Shown: positions 19,375-28,883 of the stretch, in pieces
Layout of the letters: every line of letters starts with the position of its first letter
How positions within the stretch are numbered: the stretch's first letter is position 1
Origin: Lineus longissimus
Taxonomy: Eukaryota; Nemertea; Pilidiophora; Heteronemertea; Lineidae
Direction of reading: 5' to 3'
Length of the DNA stretch: 64,000 bases
Assembly: GCF_910592395.1 (NCBI RefSeq)
Contig: NC_088310.1
Coordinates: forward strand, 16,935,501 to 16,999,500
The notes under the pieces: model-generated
What the model saw: only the letters and a program-made list of their open reading frames with translations
The model's database searches: none
Told to the model about the DNA's origin: nothing
Made by a program: the position numbers and the translations under genes

Positions 19375-21570
19375 GTCAGGATATTGGAAGATATTTGCAA
19401 TTTGTGGCCGATACTTTCACCACCAAGTTTTATTCATGTCTGATGTGTCCAAAAAAAACAGTGTTGTGCATTTTCAGTTCATTAATCATGAGACTTTGGT
19501 GCTGAAACGTTGTTGTAAACAGATGCTCAAGGGAATCAAAAATGTTGAATATTATCTAACAGATTGTTACACTACGCCATGGGTTCCTTCAGATTTAGAC
19601 TACATTGTATGTCCTATTTGTATTGTATTGAGTGTATTCAAGTCACTGGTTTACTTTTCAATTCAGACAAGCGAAAATTTAGGCAAATTCTTAAAAAATC
19701 ACAGCCATGAAATTCTTTTCTGCTCTGGCATTCCTTGTACACTTCCGTTATCGATGGCATTATTGGCATCTATCTGAAATTTGCTTGGTTCTTCAATTAT
19801 TTGCAGATGGATATGACTCTGTTTGCAGGAAGGGTACGCGTCACATTTGATACATCACATCACGAAGCATGTGGAGAGTCCCCTTTCCCTGTTCGCCGCA
19901 GTAAATGAATTTCCTGTCCAGCTGTGAAGGTTAAAATATCATGCACGTAGCTTTTGAAAGATTTAAAATATTTTGTCAAGATATTAAATGACATCCAGTA
20001 TAATTTATTATCTTTATGAGTAACATCGTTAACTTATTGTCTGTATGTCATGCTAAAGTTTTACTACTATCGTGTTGAAGGGACAGTATAGGCCGCAGAT
20101 AGGCAGGCAAGATAAAGTTACACGAAGTCGTCAATAGGGGTCTCTCACATCTCACAGTATCTCAAAATGATTCACACTTGCACGAGGAATATATTCATTG
20201 CTGAACCTGACATGACCCAGGGCACTTACTGTGTATATTAGTAACCTGAAGATGGCTAAATTAACCCCTCTGCTCCTGCCTATAGTCCCCATTTAAGATT
20301 GCATCGAGATTCATATGCTATAATACAGTTTGTATAGAAAACAGAAGACTTTGTGAAAATGTGTGACAAGCACCACACGATACGACATAACGAAACAATT
20401 ACAGTAGAAAGTTTAATAATTCTATACTTGGTACCACGCCATAGTTCTACCTTTTGCAGCATGTAGATAAACAGTTTTTAATTGTTGCATAAAATATCAG
20501 TCAAAACATGCATGATGCACTTTAGAGGAGAATAACCTCAAGATAATGCTGGGCCGGCACTAATGATTGTTCCAGGTGGTCTGTGAAGGTGGGCCTTATC
20601 TTAACTTGAGACACCCCTCCTGTGAATGGGGGAAATATGTATCACGTTAAAGATATGTACTGGTAACTGCAATGGGTAAATGCTTGTCAGGTTCTGGGGA
20701 AATAGTTGATGGAAACTCTGCAATGACATCCAAGGGACTGAAAGTAAAATGTGTCCCAATGAGGAACCTGCAGAACTAAAAATCCAGATGGCAGCACCAG
20801 TACTAAAAGGTACACTTCTAGTGCATTTTCCATTAAAATTAAGTTTTGTTGATTTTTCTCCCTGAGACTCATCAAAATAGAATTAAGGACCAATGAAACA
20901 ACATTTTTGGTACTACATGTATATTCCCATGTCGAGTAATTAAGGGATGAAATATTCAATAATCATCGACCCCGGAAATTGCTTTCTCATTACAACCATG
21001 ATCCACTTGCCTGCAGGACCCCCTATTGGCAGGTTCTGTTGTGCAGGTTCCTCATTACAGAGGTCTAATGGAAAAGACAGTGTCCTCCTCGCAGAGGTGT
21101 CCTCCTCGCAGAGGTGTTCCCTGAAGGATGTACTGTATGTACATTTACCTATATGTAAAGGTGAATTTATTTATGATTGCTCATCTATTCTCTATTGATG
21201 GTCGGACTCTTATCTTGTTGTGCTTGGTCCAAGAGTCCATAATATGTTAACTTTTATTGTACATTTTAGCCATATTTTATATATTCTGGATTGTTTATTG
21301 GATTTTACTAATGAAGCTGTGTTGTATTCACTTTTACATCATTTACATTTATGGATGGTAAGTTATTCTTGAGGGATTGAAATGAGTCAAAGCATTCTGA
21401 TGTTCCTATCCTAAGCTTTGACCTACAGTGGCCTGGCTTATAATTGCTTGGATGCTGGCGTGAGGTAAGATGGGATGGGGCTGGTTTAGGAGTGCTTGGC
21501 AAATTAGGTAAGCCATTTTAAGGATGGAGTTTTGGCATTATGATGCCTCAAGGGGTTGGCCATTGGCACC

Positions 21571-21580
21571 ACCATTTAGT
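21571..21580. other. Empty target site of the DIRS element
   Basis: Reads ACCATTTAGT. The left half matches the left flank of the DIRS (ending at 6018) and the right half matches its right flank (from 13701), with TTT shared. This defines the insertion to within three bases. Confidence 0.9.
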
Positions 21581-21603
21581 CGAGAACTTTAAATCCTAAA
21601 GTA

Positions 21604-21781
21604 CAGTAGAACCTCTCAATTGAGGACACCTTTGGGACTGACAAGTGCCATACTTAATAGAGAAGTGTCCTGATAAGAGAGGTCAAATTGAATGGAAACA
21701 ACCAATTTGGGACTAAAACTAGTGTCCCTAATAGAGAGGTTGTCCTTAATAGAGAGGTGTCCGCTAAGGGAGGTTCCACTG
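21604..21781. mobile_element. pogo/Tigger-like MITE, 178 bp (copy 2)
   Basis: Same element as 13730-13907 with the same TA-flanked position, so its insertion predates the segmental duplication. Confidence 0.8.
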
Positions 21782-22417
21782 TAATTAGAACTCTTTCAAA
21801 AAGTGTGGGAGTCTGTTCTTTGTTTTCCAGAGAACAGCCTCCCGTGTTTTTCATAGGCATTCATTTCAGTTTGAAGGAGTTGTAATACCTTTAGTACTTC
21901 AAGATCTAGCCGAAATGGTTGTGCCTATGGTCAATTCCGAAGGAGGCAGTGCACTATAAATACATGTATGCATACAGCCTTGAAAGAAACACTCCAAGCA
22001 GATGATGGATATTCTCTCTCTGCTGACACAGACTTCTGTTATACCATTTAATCACAGGTGCTTGAAGATTCCGGAAATCAATCGTTCAATTGATGATCGC
22101 TCAGTCCCAAAACAATTCCCAATCTACAGACAATACAGTGAGTATTATTTGTGTGATCTTTTTGTAGGTTGGTGTATTAATATTTTCAAACGCCTATGAT
22201 CACTCCAAGAATCTAGGAGGAGAATGGCAGACATGAAGCAGTTGTCTATACAGAGAGAAAATTCACGGTCAGTTTCAAAGTGAATAATGTGTATTCTTGA
22301 AAATATTTTCAGAGCATCCAAACTAGTAAAATTGTATGTCCATAAATCATTGTGTTTAACTTTGCTATGAAAGGGTAATAAAGAACACTTCTTACAGTGA
22401 TTTTGTTTTTGATTTGT

Positions 22418-22517
22418 TGGCTCACCGTAGGGAGTCTTAACCACACAGCAGTGTCCATCGTCCGTCGTCGTCTGTATCCTGTTTCAAAACATTGGCTTGT
22501 TTCTTAACCGCTAGGAC
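22418..22517 (-). repeat. 3' tail of LINE relic copy 2 (left of the solo LTR)
   Basis: GGCTCACCGTAGGGAG and the CGTCGTCGT tract are the complement of the LINE tail. The LINE relic continues at 23180 after the solo LTR. Confidence 0.7.
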
Positions 22518-23179
22518 TGTTGCGGTGCCAATCTCAAAATTGACGCCTGGGTCAGCTCCCTGATGCTGCTACTGAGAATAATCTTTGCAAGAAAGTAAGA
22601 TAACTTTTGACGTCTTTAAACTTGTACATGTATATTCAAACTGCAAACAGCACGGACATACACCAATCTTTGTCTACCATGTCTACAGAGGATCTATCTC
22701 GCCAGAAATCTCCTGAACCAGGGTTTCAATGGGGACAATAGGCTTGAGGACTTGGACTTGGCTTGGTCAGTTAGAATATACTCGGGCTCTGAACTTCGGG
22801 CAGAAGTTTCACCGGTTACTGTTAGTACGACTCTTGCTAGCTAGCTGGCTTGCTATTTAATTTTGTTGCTTCCTTCAGCAATCAGGAAAGCTCCCTTGGT
22901 TGGTTCTGCCAAATGCTCAGAGGACCCACGTTATATACCCCCAGACCAACGCCAAGAATGCATAAACAATAATTGAATTGACGTCATACAACATTCCTCG
23001 CATACCAAACTCTCGGATGACGTAGGTGATGACCTAGTTGCCGGGGAAAAAACCCACGCAATATGCTAATTAGGTCGAATTGCTATCGAAACTGACCAGC
23101 GTGGTACCAACTGGGGTGGTAACAAACTAAAGTGAATATTTCTACTATTTCTTAACTTTGCCGCTAATCGGCACCAACA
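22518..23179 (-). mobile_element. Solo LTR of a BEL/Pao element
   Basis: 662 bp from TGTTGCGGTGCC to CACCAACA (TG...CA ends), flanked by the 5-bp direct repeat AGGAC at 22513-22517 and 23180-23184. The corresponding site without insertion is at about 14651-14660. The sequence matches the right-hand LTR of the BEL/Pao element at 31527-32995. It is what remains after recombination between two LTRs, or one end of a duplicated locus. Orientation is taken from the full element. Confidence 0.88.
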
Positions 23180-23925
23180 AGGACTTTATACACATAATTG
23201 TACACACACATCATAAGCAAAGCTACTGGCCATAGAGGTGCTGCGCCCCTCACGGAATCCAAACTGGTTCTTATGACTATCATCCTTGGGCAGAAGTAAA
23301 AGTTCCAACATTCTAGACAGTACCGAGCTTAAAGTAATTGGCCTATAATTACTCGAGACATTTGGATCCAAGGAGGACTTCTTCAAGACAGGTATAATGA
23401 TATCGGTTAGAAAGGATTCTGGTAAAAAATGCCAGTTAAGAATAACAGACAGCAGATGACCAATGACCAATGCAGTCCCTTAACTTCGTTGCACTCAGCG
23501 TGTAACAAATGCTTAGTAGTCATACCGTCACATCCAGCGGCAGCATTAATTTTGTTGTACATTCACCCCCCCCCCCCCCCCCCCCCAGTTTGTTACCTTG
23601 CCGCTTTGCATCAGGTGGTTCAAGTCGTTAATAGGGTTTCCTAAAAAATACCACCCCTTACCTCGGTTTTCCATTGAACAACCACAACCGCCACAAGCAT
23701 GACCAGAAGGATTTCTTTTGCCTTATCTCACTTAGTCTAGGGCACCAGTACTGTTTCAGCTTCGGAAATTACTGGGTTTACGGGCAGAGCCGGTCAAGGG
23801 AAGCTTCATGAAGAACATTACATAACTTACTTTTAAGACAGTTTACATAACTCTTAGCCTCCTCTCTATTGGAGACAAGAGCAAGCTGGGTAAAAAGCTC
23901 AGACTGAGCAAGTTTCTCAGTTATT
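23180..23925 (-). pseudogene. Non-LTR retrotransposon relic, copy 2
   Basis: The 94-residue RT segment (23186-23470) is identical to copy 1, followed by a shortened upstream part. A run of about 20 C lies at 23565-23586. Part of the upstream RT frame present in copy 1 (the DGMTTKHLL-containing frame) has been deleted next to the C-run. Confidence 0.7.
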
Positions 23926-23929
23926 AGCT

Positions 23930-24143
23930 AATAGCTAATACGAGTTCCTTTTGGTACAAACTGAAGCTGCCGTTAAGGCCGGTTTGCAGACAGCTATGAA
24001 CCGCTCGACTGCAACGCACGTGGTAACGTAGACTGAGGCTGTTTTGCTAAACCACATCACGGTTCTGATATGCATGTACATAAACACCTCATCTTGAAAT
24101 TCCATGTACTTGGTGATTCAAACCACATGAAACAAAAACTTTA
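23930..24143 (-). pseudogene. Decayed GPCR fragment ending at duplication breakpoint
   Basis: Matches 15590-15806. The match stops after AAAAACTTT at 24143 and the BEL LTR fragment begins. No intact receptor follows, so this copy lost its partner. Confidence 0.7.
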
Positions 24144-24485
24144 GCTAGCTGGCTTGCTATTTAACTTTGTTGCTTCCTTCAGCAATCAGGAAAGCTCCCT
24201 TGGTTGGTTCTGCCAAATGCTCAGAGGACCCACGTTATATACCCCCAGACCAACGCCAAGAATGCATAAACAATAATTGAATTGACGTCATACAACATTC
24301 CTCGCATACCAAATCTCGGATGACGTAGGTGATGACCTAGTTGCCGGGGAAAAAACCCACGCAATATGCTAATTAGGTTGAGTTGCTATCGAAACTGACC
24401 AGCGTGGTTACCAACTGGGGTGGTAACAAACTAAAGTGAATATTTCTACTATTTCTTAACTTTGCCGCTAATCGGTACCAACATC
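24144..24485 (-). repeat. Truncated 3' LTR of the BEL/Pao element
   Basis: Matches the right-hand 342 bp of the solo LTR, ending TACCAACA. The rest is missing. On the minus strand a polypurine tract (GGGGGGCCGA) directly precedes it, as expected for the internal/3' LTR border. Confidence 0.82.
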
Positions 24486-24791
24486 GGCCCCCCTAAATGC
24501 AACCTTGGAGGGCGCATTTACCTAACATATAACACTTACAGTTTCCCAGAGTAACTGCTATCCAAATATTCCCATGAATTATAACCCAAAAGAATTAATT
24601 AAGTCCAAATGGAATAGTCCAAAGAGTAGTCCAAAATATTAGCTACATGTACACAAGTCCAAATGAATGTCACACACATAATCCACAATTATGCGAATGC
24701 TGATGTCCTGTATAAAATATGCAAGACACAAAATGCAAGTCCAAAACTAACGTGCACTAAAACGTTAATCCAACTCAGAAAATGTTCGTAG
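24486..24791 (-). other. BEL/Pao 3' untranslated region
   Basis: Between the integrase stop and the polypurine tract. No ORF. The motif AGTCCAAA is repeated several times between 24600 and 24760 on the plus strand. Confidence 0.6.
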
Positions 24792-27700
24792 TTAATCCTG
24801 GTTGTGATCATCCGCAGTTGCCTCCAGCAAAACGATTTTGTTGATCGGCCGCACCATCTTATCGGTAAAGGCTGTCTTCAGCTCCACAGAACGTACCAAT
24901 CCGTCTTTTTCGGGGAACGTATCGGTGACTCGTGCTAACGGCCAGTGAGATCTTGCTAAAGACTGGTCGAGAACTAAGACCAAATCGTTTACGCGTATAT
25001 TCGGCTGTTCGGCAATCCACTTTGATCGGACTTGAAGAGCAGAGAGGTATTCAGCGGTCCATCTCTTCCAAAACTGATCGACGACGAATTGGACATGTCT
25101 CCATCGTTTTCCGAACATGTCAGCCTTTCCAAAGGTTCCGATTGGCGACGGGAATCCCTTTCCAAAAGGACGCAGCAAATCATTCGGTGTAAGCGGGAGT
25201 TGGTCTTTGGGATCGTTGGAGACGACAGTCAGCGGACGGCTATTCACGACGTTTTCAACTTCGGCAAATATCGTATCCAAGCGTTCATCATCGAGGGACT
25301 GCTTTTGTAGTATGGAGTTCATCACCTTCCTGGCAGTTCGGATGTTGCGCTCCCAGACACCGCCCATATTCGACGCTGTAGGGGTATTGAAGGTCCAATC
25401 AATGTGGTTCTGTAGCAAGTATTCTTTCAGACGATGACTCTCATTCCACTGGGCAATCGATTCTCGCAGCACACGGTTTGCGCCGACAAAGTTGGTGCCA
25501 TTGTCGGACCGGATCAGCTTTGGAACTCCTCGTCTTGCACAGAATCGGATTAGGGCGTTGATGAAGGAGTCTGTGTCCATGGACGAAAGCTTCTCTAGAT
25601 GAATCGCTCGCATTGACAGGCAGGTAAACATACATCCATAGCGCTTCTCTTGAGAACGTCCCCTCTTAACGTAAAAGGGACCAAAAACGTCAACACCCAG
25701 ACACTGGTAGGGATACTTTGATGGTGTCACTCGTTCAGGCGGGAGATCTGCCATCTTCTGCTGCCCCAGCTTGCCGTGAAGCACTTTGCAAACAATGCAG
25801 TCTCTGAGAACTCTTTTCACCAGCTGACGGGCCTGTGGAATCCAGTAGTTCTGCCGTAAATTCGCCATAACGTGTTCTCTGCCGGAGTGCCTGCAAAGCC
25901 GCTCGTGCGCATCTCGTACGATGAGTGTTGTTACGTGGTCATCTCTCGGCACAATCACTGGATGCTTGGCTGGGTCAGGAATCGAAGCATTCTTTAAACG
26001 TCCCGTCACTCTCAGGAGCTGGTCTTCGTCCAGATACGGCTCTAGTTCAAATATTGAACTCTGCTTCGTGATGCGTGCATTTGATCTCAAGGCGTTGATC
26101 TCGTTGCTGTAATGCCTTTTCTGGAGACATCGAAGAATAGCTCGTTCTGCTGCCTTTAGTTCTTCAGGGGAGAGACGGTCATTCATCTTGGGTCTTTTCT
26201 TGTGTAGCCACTTGAGGAATCTCAACAGATACGCCACTGCTTTGAGTAGTCGAGGCCAGCTTGAATATCTGTTGAACAGCTTTACTATGAAATCGACAGG
26301 AACCGTCACGACCGCACAGGACTTGGCTTCCTTCTTGACTTCGGGATCCCTCTCAAGCAGGTTAGGCTGTCCTTCTGGCATTTCTGGCCAACTGTCTTCA
26401 CTCAACCATAGGAACGCTGGACCTTGGCGCCATCTGGTGTCGGACAACATCTGTTCGGCGTTCAGCCCTCTTGACGCATCATCAGCCGGGTTGTCCTTTA
26501 TCCCTACGTAACGCCACTGGCTTGGCCTTGTACCATCATGAATTACGGCTACAGGGTTGGCGACAAAGGTCTGGAAACGCTTGGTTTTGTTCTTGACATA
26601 TTGGAGAACGATGGTGCTGTCCGTCCAAAATGTCGACTCTTGCAGGGGCAATCTTATCTCACGACGTATGAGGTTGTCCATCTTCACAGCGAGCACGGCA
26701 GCGGACAGCTCCAGGCGAGGAATCGTCATCGGTGTCATCGGCGCCAGTCTAGATTTCGCCATCAGTATCGTACAGTGCACAGCGCCGTCACTGTTCACCA
26801 ATCTCGGGTAACTCACAGCACCATAGGCATCGGCGGATCCATCGGAGAAGTGATGTAATCTAGCTTCAGTGATGTCGCCGAAATCGGTCGGATGAATACA
26901 TCTTGGCACCTGAAACTCTTCTAGTTTGGGCAGGCCATCCAACCATCTCTGCCATCTCTTGATGCTGGCGGGGCTCATTTCATCATCCCATCCTTTGTCG
27001 GATCTGCATTCTGTCAGGAAGATCATCTTCGCTTCGAGGACGAATGGACAAACCAATCCCAGGGGGTCGTACATAGAGCTGGTGATTCTAAGAAGACCGC
27101 GCCTCGTGAAGAATGGTTCCTTATAGTGAATCTTGAGACCAAACGTGTCCGTCTCTGTGTCCCATTGGACACCGAGGGCTCTCTCAATTGGTAGGGAGTC
27201 GGACGTCAGGTCGAGATCTTTTATGGTCTTCGCTCTGTCTTCAACAGGAATGGACAGGAGGACCTCTTTGCTGTTTGAAGACCATTTCGTGAGTCGGAAT
27301 CCTCCCAGTTGAAGTAATGTTCTCAATTCCTCAACCAGCTTGACAGCGACATCAACACCGGGTACGGATTTTAGACAATCGTCAGCGTAGAAGTCCTGTA
27401 ACACTGTTTCTATGGTATCGGGATGAAATTCGTCTTTATGGTCTTCAGCCGTTCGTCTCAGGGCGTAACTGCAGCAACTCGGGCTCCATACTCCTCCGAA
27501 GAGGTGAACCGTCATTCTGTAGACTTGAGGTTTCTTCTTGGGATCACCATCCTTCCAAAATAGGAATCGCAATGCGTCTCTGAATTCGGGTTTGACCTTG
27601 ACCATGTGGAACATCTCCTGGATGTATCCCATAACAGCAACAGGGCATTCGCGAAACCTCATCAGAACACCAATCAGCTTGTTCATCAGGTCGGGGCCTT

Positions 27701-28172
27701 GGAAGACCTGGTCGTTCAGAGAAGTCCCAGCATATGTGGCTGCGCAGTCGAAGACGATACGGAACTTTTCCGGCTTACTGGGATTGACTACATTATGGTG
27801 AGGGAGGTACCAAACACTACCCGGTTGCGACATCTCATCTTCTGGAACTGGCTCTGCAAAGCCCTTGTCCAACAGATCCTGCATACCACTTCTGTATTTG
27901 TCGTGCAATGCGGGATCTCTGCTCAATCTTCGGCCCAGAGACTGGAGTCTTTTCTCGGCCATCATACGGTTGTCCGGCAGTTCGGGAGGCGTCTTCTTGA
28001 ACGGGATGTTGAGCTGGTAATGGCCGTCCACCAAGCTGACTGACTTGTCCCACATGCCGACTACCTTCTTGTCATTTTGTGACATCTGGGGCTGGCCACT
28101 TGCAAGAGACTGGCAGGCGTCAAGTCTCCAAAACTGCTCAACTTGGACTTCCAAGACACGTTCATGGTTCAT
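24792..28172 (-). CDS. BEL/Pao polyprotein: RT, RNase H, integrase
   Basis: 1126 residues, open throughout. RT occupies about 60-330, with the polymerase box FYADDCLK near 262. Motif A reads MGYIQEMFHM near 179, whereas BEL/Pao RTs have Asp at the Tyr position, so the enzyme is probably dead. RNase H (about 430-590) has FSDGSADAYG, PRLELSA, FWTDST and DNPADDASRG. Integrase (about 720-980) has the HHCC finger (HERLCRHSGREH...CIVC) and the catalytic D-D-E in GVDVFGPF, IRSDNGTNF and MGGVWERN. A basic C-terminal part follows (KRWRHVQFVVDQFWKRW). The ATG follows immediately after a TAG that ends the protease frame, same frame, so the natural product was probably one longer polyprotein. Confidence 0.9.
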   Translation of the reverse strand: MNHERVLEVQVEQFWRLDACQSLASGQPQMSQNDKKVVGMWDKSVSLVDGHYQLNIPFKKTPPELPDNRMMAEKRLQSLGRRLSRDPALHDKYRSGMQDLLDKGFAEPVPEDEMSQPGSVWYLPHHNVVNPSKPEKFRIVFDCAATYAGTSLNDQVFQGPDLMNKLIGVLMRFRECPVAVMGYIQEMFHMVKVKPEFRDALRFLFWKDGDPKKKPQVYRMTVHLFGGVWSPSCCSYALRRTAEDHKDEFHPDTIETVLQDFYADDCLKSVPGVDVAVKLVEELRTLLQLGGFRLTKWSSNSKEVLLSIPVEDRAKTIKDLDLTSDSLPIERALGVQWDTETDTFGLKIHYKEPFFTRRGLLRITSSMYDPLGLVCPFVLEAKMIFLTECRSDKGWDDEMSPASIKRWQRWLDGLPKLEEFQVPRCIHPTDFGDITEARLHHFSDGSADAYGAVSYPRLVNSDGAVHCTILMAKSRLAPMTPMTIPRLELSAAVLAVKMDNLIRREIRLPLQESTFWTDSTIVLQYVKNKTKRFQTFVANPVAVIHDGTRPSQWRYVGIKDNPADDASRGLNAEQMLSDTRWRQGPAFLWLSEDSWPEMPEGQPNLLERDPEVKKEAKSCAVVTVPVDFIVKLFNRYSSWPRLLKAVAYLLRFLKWLHKKRPKMNDRLSPEELKAAERAILRCLQKRHYSNEINALRSNARITKQSSIFELEPYLDEDQLLRVTGRLKNASIPDPAKHPVIVPRDDHVTTLIVRDAHERLCRHSGREHVMANLRQNYWIPQARQLVKRVLRDCIVCKVLHGKLGQQKMADLPPERVTPSKYPYQCLGVDVFGPFYVKRGRSQEKRYGCMFTCLSMRAIHLEKLSSMDTDSFINALIRFCARRGVPKLIRSDNGTNFVGANRVLRESIAQWNESHRLKEYLLQNHIDWTFNTPTASNMGGVWERNIRTARKVMNSILQKQSLDDERLDTIFAEVENVVNSRPLTVVSNDPKDQLPLTPNDLLRPFGKGFPSPIGTFGKADMFGKRWRHVQFVVDQFWKRWTAEYLSALQVRSKWIAEQPNIRVNDLVLVLDQSLARSHWPLARVTDTFPEKDGLVRSVELKTAFTDKMVRPINKIVLLEATADDHNQD

Positions 28173-28883
28173 CTATTCGGGAAGGCCAGCTTGAATAAAG
28201 GAGCAGACAGCCGTACTGTCTGCTGGTTGACCACCAATTGGACCGTTCAGAGTCCACCCTAGGCTGGTTCTGATCGCATACGGCTCATCATCTCGACCCC
28301 GGCGGACTTCAAGCGGAAGAATGGCTTGTGGGACATCTTGGCCAATAAGCAGCGAAACCCCCTTGCCGTCGACAGAGTTGTCGCATACTCCCGTAAGATG
28401 ACGCCATCTGCCGATATCCAACTGACTCGGTCCTGTGATGCTATTTGGGAAGCTGTCGATGGCATACACCCTGGGCAAGTCCAGCACACTTCTCTTCTTG
28501 GCCTTTCTGGATGTCGGCGTAACTTGAAGACACTCTTCGATGGCATCTGTGGCTGCACTTTGACCGAGGGTCTCCAAAGACAGAGCTGTTCTTGATCCCT
28601 CCAACTTGAGCTGGGACAACAAGGACTTAGAGCAGAACGTCCTGTTGCTGCCGGAGTCTAGCAGCGCGTCTGTCTTGATGAACTCGTGCTGCCCTTTCCC
28701 CCTGACGTAGACTGAGACAATCGGCAAGGCAATGCGTGTTGAATCTTTGTTCAGTGAGTCACAGGCGAAATTCTCTGCGCCATCAGTCTTGACTTGGCTG
28801 GAGGAGTAGCAGGCTTCGCGACAGCGGCATGTTCCTTCTTTACCATGGCAGCATGCAGGAGTTGAGAGTGCTTGAGCTTGCAA
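28173..28883 (-). CDS. BEL/Pao protease region (ends at TAG before RT)
   Basis: 236 open codons. The retropepsin active site is LLDSGSNRTFCS at about residues 78-89 (DSG in place of DTG), followed by IGQDVPQAILP at about 197-207. Its first about 45 codons overlap the end of gag in another frame and are probably not translated as such. The frame ends with TAG at 28173-28175, directly followed by the RT ATG in the same frame: either a nonsense mutation or a readthrough stop. Confidence 0.75.
   Translation of the reverse strand: MQAQALSTPACCHGKEGTCRCREACYSSSQVKTDGAENFACDSLNKDSTRIALPIVSVYVRGKGQHEFIKTDALLDSGSNRTFCSKSLLSQLKLEGSRTALSLETLGQSAATDAIEECLQVTPTSRKAKKRSVLDLPRVYAIDSFPNSITGPSQLDIGRWRHLTGVCDNSVDGKGVSLLIGQDVPQAILPLEVRRGRDDEPYAIRTSLGWTLNGPIGGQPADSTAVCSFIQAGLPE

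Larger units (their letters stand above)
18711..24143. repeat. Segmental duplication, copy 2 (empty DIRS site)
   Basis: Matches 3161-6018 joined directly to 13701-15806, without the DIRS element. It begins with a small internal repeat (18717-18785 against 18905-18985). It ends inside a GPCR fragment at 24143, where a truncated LTR begins. It carries its own insertion, a solo LTR at 22518-23179. Apart from mobile elements no gene is supported. Confidence 0.85.
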
